Shown here one piece after another: positions 36,749-46,883 of a stretch of DNA of 64,000 bases (within the stretch, counting starts at the first letter, position 1; each line of letters begins with the position of its first letter). The translations under genes were made by a program, and so were the position numbers. Under the pieces are notes generated by a model that was not told where the DNA came from, did not search any database, and was given only the letters and a program-made list of their open reading frames with translations. The DNA is from Rhizobium sp. 007 (GTDB taxonomy: Bacteria > Pseudomonadota > Alphaproteobacteria > Rhizobiales > Rhizobiaceae), in contig NZ_CP064187.1 of assembly GCF_015353075.1 (NCBI RefSeq), forward strand, positions 1,612,001 to 1,676,000. Direction: 5' to 3'.

Positions 36749-37204
36749 CTAGTCGAGGCGTACTTCGATTTTCGTCTTCACCGAGTTGGCGAGGAAACAG
36801 AGCTCATGGGCCTCGTGATGGAGCTTTTCCTCCATTTCGCGGCTCGGCGCTTCGTCCGCATAGACCACGGCCGGCTTCAGCTCGACGCGGCTGACGAGCA
36901 TTTTTCCGTCGACCTTCTCCATGATCCCGGTCGCCGTATCGAGATAGCTGTCGACGACGATGCCCTTCTTCGAGGCAAGCCACAGGTAGAACAGCATATG
37001 GCAACTGGAGAGCGCCGCGACATAGGCCTCCTCGGGATCGACGTTCTCGGCGATCGAGTACGGAAGCGGCACGTTGTGCGGCGATGCCGAAGCAGGCACC
37101 GAAAGGCCGCCATCGAAATTCCACATATGGCCGCGGCTGTACTTGCCGTCCGTGAAACTGCCCCCGCCGCGCTGCCATGATACTTCCGCTGAAAATTTCG
37201 TCAT
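36749..37204 (-). CDS. OsmC-family peroxiredoxin
   Basis: Protein of 151 residues. The peroxidatic cysteine is in ALSSCHMLFYL (about residue 65) and the resolving one in HELCFLANSVK (about residue 138); the Glu/Arg activation is around DPEEAYVAAL. OsmC and Ohr-type proteins reduce organic hydroperoxides with a thiol donor. This subgroup has an opening FSAEVSWQRGGGSFTDGKY as in many rhizobial OsmC. It starts at ATG 37204. The phytase-like gene ends 19 bases from its stop, convergently. Confidence 0.9.
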   Translation of the reverse strand: MTKFSAEVSWQRGGGSFTDGKYSRGHMWNFDGGLSVPASASPHNVPLPYSIAENVDPEEAYVAALSSCHMLFYLWLASKKGIVVDSYLDTATGIMEKVDGKMLVSRVELKPAVVYADEAPSREMEEKLHHEAHELCFLANSVKTKIEVRLD

Positions 37205-37436
37205 CGTCCGAACGATCCCATGAATCCTGATGCCCAACGTGCGGCCATTTTCATGGGCTAGCAAGGTTCGGAAGAAAATTCCGTCACATTCCGTACAGAG
37301 GTTTAAGATATCCCGTTGCCCTGACGGCTTGGCGCGCCTTCGATTGGAAGAGGCCGGCCCTTAGACGATCGATATGCTTGCGTCCGGGCTCCCAATGGCG
37401 CATATCCGTGATTGAGAAGAAGGAATAAAAAGCGAC

Positions 37437-38630
37437 GTGAGCCTCTCGAACAACAAGAAACTGCCTGGCGAGCCGCGGTGGCTTGGGCCTTCTGCGCCCA
37501 CACGCACGCCGCTCATTCCCTCGATTTCCGCGGCCCGCTGGCTTTTGATCCTCATCGTTGCGGCAGGCGTCTATTTCTTTTACGGCTTCGTCGTTCCGGT
37601 TCTGGCCGCACTCGTCATCGGTTTTGCGAGTTGGCCCCTCTATCGCAGACTTCTTGCGCGCGTCGGCGGCAATACGACGATCGCAGCCACGATCGCGATC
37701 ATCCTCATCGTGACCTTCCTCGTTATCCCGATCGGGCTTGCGATCACCTATACGACGGGCGAGGTGCGCGAATGGGTCGCCTGGATCATTCACGCCAACC
37801 GGCAGGGCGCGCCCACACCACAGTGGATCCTCGCTTTGCCTTTTGCAGGGCCTTATCTCGACGATCTCTGGACGAAATATATCGGCAGTCCCGGCTCTTT
37901 GGGTGAAGTCATCCAGGCTGTCAGCGGTGCCAATATCGGCAATATCTACCGCGCGGTTCTCGCAGCCGGCGGCGCGTCGTTCCACCTGCTCCTGACGCTG
38001 CTTTTCATGCTGATCGCGCTGTTCTTCGTCTATCGCGACGGCGCGTCCTTCTCGCGTCAGATCGACATGCTTGGCGAACGCATCCTGCCCAATCGCTGGG
38101 AGCGGATTTCGCGCGTCGTTCCGGCAACGATCAGTTCCACCGTTATGGGTATGACGCTGATCGCGATCGGCGAAGGCATCGTACTCGGCGTCGCCTACTG
38201 GATCGCCGGCGTCCCCTCGCCTGTGACACTCGGCGTCCTGACGGGCATCATGGCATTGATACCCGGCGGCGCGCCGCTCTCGTTCACCTTGGTTTCGATC
38301 TATCTCGTCGCCAGCGGATCGCATGTCGCCGGGATCGCGCTCTTCATCTGGGGCACGGTCGAACTCTTCATCGTCGACAAGACGCTGCGTCCGAAGCTTG
38401 TCGGCGGCCCGATCAAGCTTCCCTTCCTTCCGACTTTCTTCGGCCTCGTCGGCGGCGTGAAGACCATGGGCTTCCTCGGTCTCTTCATCGGCCCGGTCTT
38501 GATGGCACTGCTCGTCGCGATCTGGCGCGAATGGATGCACGAAGTGAAGACGAACGATCAGACCGCTCTCGGCCCGGAAGTCATGATCGACGAGCAGGCG
38601 CCGCCGGTGCAGCGCGCGGCCGACGGCTGA
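37437..38630 (+). CDS. AI-2E family transporter (PerM/YdiK type)
   Basis: Protein of 397 residues with about eight membrane helices: two N-terminal (WLLILIVAAGVYFFYGFVV, VLAALVIGFASWPLY) and a cluster near the C-terminus (PVTLGVLTGIMALIPGGAPLS, HVAGIALFIWGTVELFIVDK, FFGLVGGVKTMGFLGLFIGP). The signature GGVKTMGFLGLFIGPVLMAL is characteristic. It starts at GTG 37437 with AAGGA upstream. Despite the name, most family members export other molecules or ions. Its start is about 230 bases from OsmC, divergent. Confidence 0.88.
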   Translation: MSLSNNKKLPGEPRWLGPSAPTRTPLIPSISAARWLLILIVAAGVYFFYGFVVPVLAALVIGFASWPLYRRLLARVGGNTTIAATIAIILIVTFLVIPIGLAITYTTGEVREWVAWIIHANRQGAPTPQWILALPFAGPYLDDLWTKYIGSPGSLGEVIQAVSGANIGNIYRAVLAAGGASFHLLLTLLFMLIALFFVYRDGASFSRQIDMLGERILPNRWERISRVVPATISSTVMGMTLIAIGEGIVLGVAYWIAGVPSPVTLGVLTGIMALIPGGAPLSFTLVSIYLVASGSHVAGIALFIWGTVELFIVDKTLRPKLVGGPIKLPFLPTFFGLVGGVKTMGFLGLFIGPVLMALLVAIWREWMHEVKTNDQTALGPEVMIDEQAPPVQRAADG

Positions 38631-39089
38631 TCATGTCAGCCGCTTCTCCATGAAGAGGCTGAGCGGGTCCGGCAGGTACGAGCCGAAGGGTCCGACGTCG
38701 GCATAGCCGTATTTGCGGTAAAGACCGACCGCCTCCGGCTGATAGATGCCGGTCTCGAGCCGGATCGCATCGAGACCCAGCGCCCGGGCATGCTCCTCCA
38801 GCCGCTCCATCAGGCGGCTTGCGACCTTCAGTCCTCTCGCCTCCGGATCGACGAACATGCGCTTGATCTCCGCCGTACCGTCTCCCGCCTCCAGGAGTGC
38901 CGCACAGCCGACGATTTCTCCTGCATTCCGCGCCACGAAGAAGCTTGCGATGGACTTTTCCAGGGTCGAGAGATCGACCAGGTGATTGCTTTCGGCAGGA
39001 TAAAGCGACTGCGTATAGGCATCCGAAAGGTCGAGCAAGCGGATGATCTCCGGCTGGCGCGGCGATTCAAGAGCGACGGTGACGGACAT
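38631..39089 (-). CDS. GNAT-family N-acetyltransferase
   Basis: Protein of 152 residues. Motif A is VDPEARGLKVASRLMERLEE (about residue 83), preceded by AEIKRMFVD; motif B includes LETGIYQPEAVGLYRKYGYA. It belongs to the small acetyltransferases with an E-x-K-R-M-F-V pattern, often annotated as acting on small amines. Its stop abuts the stop of the AI-2E gene. Substrate unknown. Confidence 0.88.
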   Translation of the reverse strand: MSVTVALESPRQPEIIRLLDLSDAYTQSLYPAESNHLVDLSTLEKSIASFFVARNAGEIVGCAALLEAGDGTAEIKRMFVDPEARGLKVASRLMERLEEHARALGLDAIRLETGIYQPEAVGLYRKYGYADVGPFGSYLPDPLSLFMEKRLT

Positions 39090-39210
39090 GGCATTCCCCG
39101 GTTTTGCGGGGCCTGTCGCGGCGCATGACGAAAGGTTAATGCAGCCGCCATCTTTCGGTTGGAATTGCCCCGTCTATGACAGTGGATTTCAATAACCAAA
39201 GGGTTCGATT

Positions 39211-39647
39211 ATGCAAGCCATCCTCGTCGCCATGACCATTTTCGGGTGCAATGATTCGGTGACGCAATGCAATTATGTCGCAACGGTCGATAACACTGGG
39301 ACACGGTGGCCATGTGCGATGCCGAGTCGGAAAAGCGGCTCAAGTCCTTCGCCGATGCCAACTACCCGACCGTGATCGCCGTCTGCGAAGCACCGAAGCC
39401 TGCGATCGCGCCGGAACAGCCCAAAGTCGCCGAAGCTCTCCCCGCCCCGGTGCCGTCCGTCCAGGAGACTGGCCAGGAGACTGGCCAGGAGACTGGAAAG
39501 ACAGGCATTCGCGCTTTCGCGATACGCATTGCCGATCAGGTTCACACACACCTGCCAACCGGCGAAAGCGTCAAGCATACGCTGGAGAAGCCGGTGCATT
39601 TCGTTTCAGATGGCTATTCCTGGGCGGTTCAGCGCTTCAAGAATTAA
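39211..39647 (+). pseudogene. Small secreted protein with QETG repeats, frameshifted
   Basis: The frame from ATG 39211 reads MQAILVAMTIFGCNDSVTQC then NYVATVDN, and is disrupted at about 39292. The next frame reads HWDTVAMCDAESEKRLKSF, then ANYPTVIAVCEAPKP, to a stop at 39647. The two parts join with one missing base to a protein of about 145 residues with paired cysteines and a Pro/Ala-rich linker. The linker contains three copies of QETG, encoded by a 12-bp tandem repeat. The second frame alone could be read from GTG 39306. No family recognised. Confidence 0.65.
39462..39497 (+). repeat. 12-bp tandem repeat, three copies
   Basis: CAGGAGACTGGC repeats three times (last copy ends in A), encoding QETG each time, inside the linker of the frameshifted secreted protein. 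The length matches a whole number of codons, so copy changes do not shift the frame. Confidence 0.85.
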
Positions 39648-39648
39648 A

Positions 39649-40800
39649 TTAGGCTGCCGCGAGCGCCGTCAGCGATGCGTAGCTGCGGGCCGATTGGCGT
39701 TGCTCAGCGATATGAAGCTTCTCGACCAGATCGAGCAACTCGCTGACGGCGCCATGGATGCCGTCGTGGTGACGGAAGCGTTCGAGCAGCCTGCCGCAAA
39801 CGTTGGCAAGCATTGTGCCTGCGGTCTTTTTGGAAGCTTCGCGCCAGAGAAGCGTCGCCTCGACGAACACTGTGCTGATCTCGCGGGTGAGCCCGGCCGC
39901 CTCGTAGAGGGCGCGTACCGCATGCATGCGGCCGGTGGCAAGGATGGAGCGCACGCGCTTTTCGGTGCAGCCGGTGAGATTGACAATGGCGCCGGCGAAG
40001 AAATCCACCTTGCCGGAGCAGAGGGCATGCATGAGAAAGGACGGCGTCAAATGGCCATTAAGACGCAGATGCTCGACGAGATCGGCGATCTGGCGCGGCT
40101 GGATCTCGCCGACAAGCGACACGACGGCCGCCTGCGTCGCCTCGCGGCTGATGCGCTCCAGACGATTGAGGCCGATTGCGGCCTGCGCCAAGGGCAAGGC
40201 GACCAATGCATTGCTGACATGCTGCGTCAGCAGCTGACGGGCATCGACCGGCAGATCGGCGCGATCAAGCAGAAGATTGCGGATATCGCAACAGTCGCCT
40301 AGCCGCGCCGCAATGCGCTTCAGGGATATTGGAGCAATCGCGGCTCCCTCGTTTTCGAGAAGGCAGAGAATATCCTCTTCGTCGCCGACCTCCGCAAGAG
40401 CGGCTGAAACAGCACGCGAGATCGATGCGCGTGCGGCGATCAAGATACGGGTGACGCTGCCGCCGCGGGCTGCGAGATCGACGAGATCGGCGTCCGAAAG
40501 AAGCGGGGAACACGTCACCGCATGGCAGGCGATCTCCGGCTGGTCTTCGGCGAGGGCAAGAATGAGGGCGCGCGGCGCTTCGTCAGACCAAGCGATCGCT
40601 TCGACCAGTGCCAGACGCACGCGCGGCGATGGATCGTCGAGCAGGAAGGTCATCGCCATTTCGGCGGCCCTGCGTTCCTCGGGAAGCATTTCGGATTGTA
40701 GATAGGCACGGCCAAGCGCGCTTGCGGCGCGAGCCCTGTCTCCGGCCTTGGCAGTTTCAACCCAGCGAAGAAAAGCCTCTACGATCACACTACGCCCCAA
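39649..40800 (-). CDS. DUF2336 domain-containing protein
   Basis: Protein of 383 residues, almost entirely alpha-helical with HEAT-like repeats (RARAASALGRAYL, SPRVRLALVEAIA, PEIACHAVTCSPLLS, SVTRILIAARASI), ending LVEKLHIAEQRQSARSYASL. DUF2336 is widespread in alphaproteobacteria; its function is unknown. The start is uncertain: TTG 40800, with an in-frame GTG at 40788. No signal peptide. Its stop is one base from the end of the frameshifted gene, convergent. Confidence 0.82.
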   Translation of the reverse strand: MGRSVIVEAFLRWVETAKAGDRARAASALGRAYLQSEMLPEERRAAEMAMTFLLDDPSPRVRLALVEAIAWSDEAPRALILALAEDQPEIACHAVTCSPLLSDADLVDLAARGGSVTRILIAARASISRAVSAALAEVGDEEDILCLLENEGAAIAPISLKRIAARLGDCCDIRNLLLDRADLPVDARQLLTQHVSNALVALPLAQAAIGLNRLERISREATQAAVVSLVGEIQPRQIADLVEHLRLNGHLTPSFLMHALCSGKVDFFAGAIVNLTGCTEKRVRSILATGRMHAVRALYEAAGLTREISTVFVEATLLWREASKKTAGTMLANVCGRLLERFRHHDGIHGAVSELLDLVEKLHIAEQRQSARSYASLTALAAA

Positions 40801-40880
40801 CCTGCGAACGCGATTCCTTCGCGCTCTACCCTTGGAATGAGGCTACTGAGAAATGGTTTACGATTGGTTCATCATATTCA

Positions 40881-41513
40881 TTAACCCTTGCCAGCCGCGA
40901 TCAGATCGTTCGGCACTTGCGGGCGCAGCAGCTCGAAGACGTCGCTGCCTTCGCTGTAATCCATGTACCCCATGCGTGCGACAGGCCGCGCGATCGACAT
41001 ATCCATACGCCCCTCGCGGATGATCTGCTCGTCGATATGGATGCCGACGACCTCGCCGAGAACCATGACACTCTCCGAAGGCTCGCCCGAGAGGGTCTTG
41101 GGTTCGATCAGTTCGGTCACATTGCATTCGAGCACCGCGAAAGCCTCACCGACATAGGGCGCATCGACAAGCTCACCCCGCTTTGCCGTCAGGCCCGCCA
41201 GCTCGAACTCGTTGATGCCGTAAGGCAGCGCCGCCGATGACAGGTTCATCTGTTCGACAAGGTTGCGGCTGACGAAATTGCAGGTGAAGACCCCGGTTTC
41301 CGCTGCGTTGCGCTGGCTGTGCTTGCGGCCGCTGGAGGAAAACATCACCAACTTCGGCCGGTCGGAAACGGCGTTGAAGAAAGAATAGGGGCCGAGGTTC
41401 AGCGAGCCGTCCCTGCCCTTCGTGCCGATCCAGCCGATCGGACGCGGCGCGACGATCGCCTTGAACGGATCATGCGACAGGCCATGCCTGTTCGTTTCGG
41501 TCGGGTAGAACAT
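40881..41513 (-). CDS. Flavin reductase family (FMN-binding split barrel) protein
   Basis: Protein of 210 residues. FMN-binding split barrel with FKAIVAPRPIGWIGT (phosphate-binding), SLNLGPYSFFNAVSDRP and GVFTCNFVSRNLVEQM. This subgroup resembles flavoreductin and HpaC/NtaB-like oxidoreductases, supplying reduced flavin or acting as a quinone/ester reductase. ATG 41513 overlaps the nitroreductase stop by one base (TGATG), so the two are translated together. Confidence 0.88.
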   Translation of the reverse strand: MFYPTETNRHGLSHDPFKAIVAPRPIGWIGTKGRDGSLNLGPYSFFNAVSDRPKLVMFSSSGRKHSQRNAAETGVFTCNFVSRNLVEQMNLSSAALPYGINEFELAGLTAKRGELVDAPYVGEAFAVLECNVTELIEPKTLSGEPSESVMVLGEVVGIHIDEQIIREGRMDMSIARPVARMGYMDYSEGSDVFELLRPQVPNDLIAAGKG

Positions 41514-42097
41514 CAACCGTCCCCACCAACCCAAGTGACCGTTTCCGATATTTCCGGACGCGGTCGTTCAACTGCGGGAAAATTTGTCGAGCCGATATGC
41601 ACGAAGCCGGCAACCCGTTCGCCTGGCTGGACGCCAAGCAGCCGATAGGCACGCTCGTCATAGGCGAACCACTCGGTCAGCCAGTTGGCCACCCAGCCAT
41701 GGGCGTTGGCCGAGAAGATAATATTGAGGCAAACGGCGCCTGCCGACATGATCTGTTCCCATTCCGGAATCTTGAAATGCGGCCCGGCTTTGCTGACGAC
41801 GGCGATGACGACCGGCGCGCGGGTGAAGCGCGCACGCTCGACTTCGATCATGTCCTCGGAAAGATCGGGCTTGGCTTCGAGCGCCAGCTTCAGAAGCTCC
41901 TTTCCGATATGGACGCGCTCTTCGCCGCGATAGACGATGAAGCGCCAGGGCGCGAGCTTGCCGTGGTCGGGAACGCGAGATGCCAGACGGAGGATTTCCT
42001 CGATCTCCGCCTTTTCCGGTCCCGGTTCGCTCATCTGGAATGCGGGGATGGAGCGGCGCACGGCGAGGTAATCGATCAGCTTGATATCGGATTTCAT
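41513..42097 (-). CDS. Nitroreductase family protein
   Basis: Protein of 194 residues, FMN-dependent oxidoreductase with the RutE/YdjA-like form: [14 protein letters not shown] (phosphate), [21 protein letters not shown] (split here), [20 protein letters not shown] and [14 protein letters not shown]. Likely reduces nitro compounds or quinones with NAD(P)H. The gene precedes and overlaps the flavin reductase gene, so they form a two-gene operon of flavoproteins. Confidence 0.9.
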   Translation of the reverse strand: MKSDIKLIDYLAVRRSIPAFQMSEPGPEKAEIEEILRLASRVPDHGKLAPWRFIVYRGEERVHIGKELLKLALEAKPDLSEDMIEVERARFTRAPVVIAVVSKAGPHFKIPEWEQIMSAGAVCLNIIFSANAHGWVANWLTEWFAYDERAYRLLGVQPGERVAGFVHIGSTNFPAVERPRPEISETVTWVGGDG

Positions 42098-42211
42098 GCG
42101 GGAGAAACTTCCATTTTCATGACAGCGGGATGGATGGGTCTTGAATTTGCCATCGCGTTGGTCTTGAAGTGGCCTCTGTGATTTCAGAAGTCAATCTTGT
42201 TCAGGAAACAC

Positions 42212-43309
42212 ATGCCCGGCATTTTGCCTTTTGCGCGTATGGCTCTTGCGCTTGTTCTGGCGGCTTGGCTGCCCTTTGGCGCAAGCGCGCAGGACGCGTT
42301 CAAGGAATTCAAGCAGCTCGATACGACGGCGAAAATGCCGAAGCTCAACGCTTTCATCGCCCCCGGCAGCGCACCGCAAGGGGCCGCGTTGCACGAGGTC
42401 GAGATCGAGGCGAAGCTGACGGCTGACGGCCAGCCGGTGGAAGACGGCCTTTCCTGGTACGTGTTCAGCCCGATCGCCGGCGCTGACGGCAAGCTGCCGC
42501 TGGTGGCGAGCGCCCGTGGCGGGTCGGCGGCTTTCCAACTGGCGCCGGGCGACTATCTGGTAAACGTGTCCTTCGGCCGCGCCGGTGTTACCCGGAAGGT
42601 GAATGTTCCCGACAGCGGCAAGCTCGACAAGCAGGTGATGGTGCTCGATGCGGGCGGCTTGCTGCTCAACGCTGTGTCCGGCTCCGACGTTCGCATCCGC
42701 CCGGATCAGTTGCGCTTCTCCATCTACTCGTCGGAAGTACGCGACGACGGCGAACGCGGATTGGTGACGGCAGACGTCTCGCCGAACACCGTCGTCAGGC
42801 TGAACGCCGGCACCTACCACATCGTTTCTGAATATGGCGACGTCAATGCCGTCATCCGCGCCGATATCCAGGTGGAAGCGGGAGGGCTCACGGAAGCGAC
42901 CATTCAGCACCGTGCAGCACAGATCACCTTCAAGCTGGTTTCCGAAGCCGGCGGCGAAGCGATCGCTGATACGGCCTGGTCGATCCTGACGGCGGCGGGC
43001 GATAGCGTCGGCGAAAGCGTCAGCGCTTTTCCGACGATGGTGCTAGCCGAAGGCGAATATTCCGCCGTCGCGCGCAACAAGGACAAGATCTATCAGCGCG
43101 ACTTCAAGGTCGAGGCCGGTAAGAATACCGATGTCGAAGTGCTGATGAAGAACGAGCAGCCGCAGGAACCGGCAAGCGCGGCGACGACGCTGCAGCAGGA
43201 ACCGCAGCCATCAGCCGCCGGCGAGCCGCAGAGTTCCGCGCAGGCGCCGCTGCCTTCCTATGAGCAACTGCTGCCGGGCAGCGGCACGACGGGCGCCGAT
43301 ACCGATTGA
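42212..43309 (+). CDS. Exported hypothetical protein with beta-sandwich repeats
   Basis: Protein of 365 residues with a signal peptide (cleavage near ASAQ/DAF). It has three similar beta-rich units, each with GxY-type ends: APGDYLVNVSFGRAG, LNAGTYHIVSEYGDVNA and LAEGEYSAVARNKDKIYQRDF, suggesting Ig/carboxypeptidase-regulatory-like domains, and ends in a Gln/Pro/Ala-rich tail. Likely periplasmic or surface-associated. AGGAAA supports ATG 42212. No function assigned. It is convergent with the acyltransferase gene. Confidence 0.75.
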   Translation: MPGILPFARMALALVLAAWLPFGASAQDAFKEFKQLDTTAKMPKLNAFIAPGSAPQGAALHEVEIEAKLTADGQPVEDGLSWYVFSPIAGADGKLPLVASARGGSAAFQLAPGDYLVNVSFGRAGVTRKVNVPDSGKLDKQVMVLDAGGLLLNAVSGSDVRIRPDQLRFSIYSSEVRDDGERGLVTADVSPNTVVRLNAGTYHIVSEYGDVNAVIRADIQVEAGGLTEATIQHRAAQITFKLVSEAGGEAIADTAWSILTAAGDSVGESVSAFPTMVLAEGEYSAVARNKDKIYQRDFKVEAGKNTDVEVLMKNEQPQEPASAATTLQQEPQPSAAGEPQSSAQAPLPSYEQLLPGSGTTGADTD

Positions 43310-43313
43310 ATTT

Positions 43314-44141
43314 TCACATGCGCTTTCGTTTGATGTCGGAACCCAACGAAAAGACCGCATCGTAAAGCGCTGCCAGCAGGGCCTTGCGGTCGTTCCTTCT
43401 CAGCTTTTCGTAAGGCAGGACCGGACCTGCATGCGCTGTGATCGTCTTGCCTGACAGCCGGCGGAATTCGCGGATCAACAATGAGAGGCGAAGCGTCAGC
43501 GAGAAGCGGCTGACGATATGAAAGAGCCGCCCGTTCTGGCCCTCGAAATAGATGGGCAGAACGCTTGCACCGGCCGCCTGGACGAGCTTGGCAGGAAAAA
43601 TCTTCCAGGGCAAATCCTCGGCGCGGCCGAAACCGTTCTTCGCGGTGGCGACGCCGCCACCCGGGAAGATGATGACGACAACGCCATCCTTCAGAAGCCG
43701 GACCGCCTCCCGGCGCGTCTCCATGTTGAGGCCGACGGCCTCTTTCGTCTCATCGAAGGATATCGGAAGCGAATAGGCCGCCATTTCCGGAACCTTGAGC
43801 AATTCGTTATGGATGAGAACGCGGAATGGCCGTCCAAGCCGTTCGGCAAGCGCCAATACGGCAATGCCGTCTCCGATACCGAACGGATGGTTGGCGACGA
43901 TGACAAGCGGCCGATCCGCGGTAAGTTGCGGTGGCCAGGCACCATTGATGTCGAGGCGGACATCTAGGAGATCAAGGAGTTTGCCGAATACGCCTTCGCG
44001 CGTCGGAACGATATCGCTGCGCCAGATATCGTAGAGCTGCACGTAACGATCGCGACCGGAGAGCCCCTCGATCGAGCGGATCAGCCAGCGCTTGAGACGC
44101 GGATCGCTCTCCCTCGCATAAGATAGCTGTTTGAATCGCAA
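43314..44141 (-). CDS. Lysophospholipid acyltransferase (PlsC-like/hemolysin-type)
   Basis: Protein of 275 residues. The acyltransferase motif is VIVANHPFGIGDGI, in the spaced H-P-F-G-x-x-D form typical of the hemolysin/OlsA-like branch rather than classical HX4D PlsC. VVVIIFPGGGVATAKNG is the second block (acyl-acceptor binding), and IYFEGQNGRLFH follows. It should acylate lysophosphatidate or an ornithine-lipid precursor at the inner membrane; which is undecided. Adjacent to thrS on the same strand with about 70 bases between. Confidence 0.83.
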   Translation of the reverse strand: MRFKQLSYARESDPRLKRWLIRSIEGLSGRDRYVQLYDIWRSDIVPTREGVFGKLLDLLDVRLDINGAWPPQLTADRPLVIVANHPFGIGDGIAVLALAERLGRPFRVLIHNELLKVPEMAAYSLPISFDETKEAVGLNMETRREAVRLLKDGVVVIIFPGGGVATAKNGFGRAEDLPWKIFPAKLVQAAGASVLPIYFEGQNGRLFHIVSRFSLTLRLSLLIREFRRLSGKTITAHAGPVLPYEKLRRNDRKALLAALYDAVFSLGSDIKRKRM

Positions 44142-44209
44142 AGCCGTCCGGCCTCAGGTGGAAGACCGGACGGCTATATTTCAAAGCGATGACAATTGTC
44201 TGACAGAAA

Positions 44210-46213
44210 TCAGGCAGCCTTCGCTTTCTTGGCTTCGATCTTGCGGCGGATATCCGGTGGCGTCGCTTCCCAGGCAAGGTTCTCGATTGCCGCCTCGAGC
44301 GGCATCGAGGTCTGCTCCGGGCTGCCTAGGCGGCGGATATTGACAGTCCGTTCCTCGGCTTCCTTCCGCCCGCAGACGACGATGACGGGAACTTTCGTAA
44401 CGGAATGCTCGCGGATCTTGTAGTTGATCTTCTCATTACGGAAGTCGGTCTCGACGTTGAGTCCCGCCTCGCGCAGCGCTTCGGCAACTTCTGCGCCATA
44501 ACCGTCCGCTTCCGAGGTGATCGTCGCGACCACGACCTGCAGCGGCGAGACCCAGAGCGGCAGATGACCGGCGAAGTTTTCGATCAGGATGCCGAGGAAG
44601 CGTTCCATCGAGCCGCAGATGGCGCGGTGGATCATCACCGGCTGCGTCTTCTCCGAATTGCTGTCGATATAGAAGGCCCCGAAGCGCTCCGGCAGGTTGA
44701 AGTCCACCTGGGTGGTGCCGCACTGCCATTCACGGCCGATCGCGTCTTTCAGCGTATATTCGAACTTCGGGCCGTAGAACGCGCCCTCGCCCGGCAGGAT
44801 GCCGGTCTTGATGTCGTTCGACTGCTGCTGGATGGTGGTGAGCACGTCCATCATGACGCTCTCGGCGCGATCCCAGAGCTCATCCGAACCGACGCGCTTG
44901 TCCGGGCGCATGGAGAGCTTGATGGTAATCTCGTCGAAACCGAAGTCCTTGTAGACCGAGAGGATCAGGTCGTTGATCTTCAGGCACTCGGCGGCCATCT
45001 GCTCGTCGGTGCAGAAGATGTGCGCGTCGTCCTGCGTGAAGCCGCGCACCCGCATCAGGCCGTGGAGAGCGCCTGACGGCTCGTAACGATGGACCGTACC
45101 GAATTCTGCCAGGCGGATCGGCAGTTCGCGATAGGATTTCAGCCCGTGCTTGAAGATCTGCACGTGACCCGGGCAGTTCATCGGCTTCAGTGCGAAGACG
45201 CGGTTGTCGGCTTCCTTGTCATCCGGATGCGTCAGCGCATGCGCCGATTTCACCGCGAACATGTTTTCCTGGTACCAGCCCCAATGCCCCGAGGTTTCCC
45301 AAAGGGAAGTATCAAGAACCTGCGGCGCGTTGACCTCCTGATAGTCGGCAGCGAGGCGCCGCCGCATATAGGCGACAAGCGCCTGGAAGATACGCCAGCC
45401 CTTGCCGTGCCAAAAGACGACGCCCGGGCCTTCTTCCTGGAAGTGGAACAGGTCCATCTCGCGGCCGAGACGGCGATGGTCGCGCTTCTCGGCTTCGGCG
45501 AGCATGTGGAGATAGTTGTCGAGTTCGGACTGCTCTGCAAAGGCCGTGCCGTAGATACGGGACAGCATCGCATTGTTGCTATCGCCGCGCCAATAGGCGC
45601 CTGCCACCTTCAACAACTTGAAAGCCGAGCCGATCTGACCGGTCGATGCCATGTGCGGGCCGCGGCAAAGGTCGAACCAGTCGCCCTGATAGTAGATCTT
45701 CAGATCCTGGCCTTCCGGGATGGCATCGACGAGTTCGACCTTGTACTGCTCGCCCCTGGCGGCAAACACTTCCTTCGCCTTCTGACGCGACCACACTTGC
45801 TTGGTGAAAGGCGCGTTGCGGGCGATGATCTCCTTCATCTTCTTTTCGATCTTCGGCAGATCGTCGAGCGTGAAGGGTTCGTTCTTGGCGAAGTCGTAAT
45901 AGAAGCCGTTCTCGATGACTGGGCCGATCGTCACCTGTGTACCGGGCCAGAGCTCCTGCACGGCTTCCGCCATGACATGCGCTGCGTCGTGCCGGATGAG
46001 TTCCAGGGCGCGCTCGTCGCTGCGAGTGATGATCTCGATTTTGCCCGCCGTCACGGGATCGGAAAGGTCGCGCACGGTGCCGTCGATCGCAATGGCGACA
46101 GCCTTCTTGGCAAGCGACTTGGAGATGGATTCGGCGACGTCGAGGCCGGTCGTGCCGGGCTCGAAGTCGCGTTGACTGCCATCGGGGAAAGTCAGGGAAA
46201 CGGATTGGGACAT
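44210..46213 (-). CDS. thrS: Threonine--tRNA ligase
   Basis: Protein of 667 residues. TGS domain at the N-terminus ([20 protein letters not shown]), editing domain with [13 protein letters not shown], catalytic domain with [13 protein letters not shown] (zinc Cys), [20 protein letters not shown] and [13 protein letters not shown], and an anticodon-binding domain around [16 protein letters not shown]. Full length. The start ATG 46213 removes ten residues of the open frame (to 46243) that do not resemble the family. It is downstream of DUF1697 on the same strand. Confidence 0.97.
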   Translation of the reverse strand: MSQSVSLTFPDGSQRDFEPGTTGLDVAESISKSLAKKAVAIAIDGTVRDLSDPVTAGKIEIITRSDERALELIRHDAAHVMAEAVQELWPGTQVTIGPVIENGFYYDFAKNEPFTLDDLPKIEKKMKEIIARNAPFTKQVWSRQKAKEVFAARGEQYKVELVDAIPEGQDLKIYYQGDWFDLCRGPHMASTGQIGSAFKLLKVAGAYWRGDSNNAMLSRIYGTAFAEQSELDNYLHMLAEAEKRDHRRLGREMDLFHFQEEGPGVVFWHGKGWRIFQALVAYMRRRLAADYQEVNAPQVLDTSLWETSGHWGWYQENMFAVKSAHALTHPDDKEADNRVFALKPMNCPGHVQIFKHGLKSYRELPIRLAEFGTVHRYEPSGALHGLMRVRGFTQDDAHIFCTDEQMAAECLKINDLILSVYKDFGFDEITIKLSMRPDKRVGSDELWDRAESVMMDVLTTIQQQSNDIKTGILPGEGAFYGPKFEYTLKDAIGREWQCGTTQVDFNLPERFGAFYIDSNSEKTQPVMIHRAICGSMERFLGILIENFAGHLPLWVSPLQVVVATITSEADGYGAEVAEALREAGLNVETDFRNEKINYKIREHSVTKVPVIVVCGRKEAEERTVNIRRLGSPEQTSMPLEAAIENLAWEATPPDIRRKIEAKKAKAA

Positions 46214-46336
46214 ATCGATATTCTCCTTGTCCAGTCCCGCCAACGAATGCGGGTGGTTGCAATGAAGCGCTTCGTCGGCACGAATGCGCTGCCGCCTGAT
46301 ACCGAGATTTGGCGTGTGAGTAAAGGCAAGGTCTGA

Positions 46337-46873
46337 TCAGCCGATCATTTCGGCAAGGCCTCGCACCGTGTTCCAATTGCGCAGCGTGCCGACGCCCATA
46401 CGCCTGGTCGTGAGCGCCGAGAGCAGCTTCCATTCACTGGGTTTGCCGGCGAAATCGATCCAGAGATCGCCATTGGTTATCGCCAAGCGCTGGTTGGCTT
46501 CGACGTACTTCTGAAGCGTGGTTAAGGCGGACCGATCGAGCGGCTTGCGCATCACGCGCACGATCACTTGGCTACCATCGCCATCCGGAAACGGATTTGA
46601 ATTCGCCAGTCTCAGCCAATCCGCGCCCTTGCGGACGATGATATCGACGGGCTTGCCGAATTTCGTTTTGAAGGCAGCTTCAATCTTCGCTTCGATGTCA
46701 CCGAGCGGCGCACTGCCTGCTTCAAAGACGATATTGCCGGTCGAGACCAGCGTGCGCGGGTTGCCGTATCCGAGTGCCGCGGCCATATCGCGAAGATCGG
46801 ACATCACGACCCGGCGACCGGGCGCGAGCACAATGCTGTGAAGGAGCGCGACGTAGACGGTTTTGCGTGGCAT
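46337..46873 (-). CDS. DUF1697 domain-containing protein
   Basis: Protein of 178 residues. DUF1697 features: YVALLHSIVLAPGRRVVMSDL, NPRTLVSTGNIVFEAGSAP (the S-G-N-V/I pattern) and LRNWNTVRGLAEMIG at the end. The usual opening is RGINVGGKN; here it is replaced by LLHSIVLAPGRR. Function is unknown. ATG 46873 is ten bases after the yidD stop, so yidD and this gene are probably co-transcribed; the longer frame overlaps yidD. Confidence 0.85.
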   Translation of the reverse strand: MPRKTVYVALLHSIVLAPGRRVVMSDLRDMAAALGYGNPRTLVSTGNIVFEAGSAPLGDIEAKIEAAFKTKFGKPVDIIVRKGADWLRLANSNPFPDGDGSQVIVRVMRKPLDRSALTTLQKYVEANQRLAITNGDLWIDFAGKPSEWKLLSALTTRRMGVGTLRNWNTVRGLAEMIG

Positions 46874-46883
46874 GGGTTTGCCG

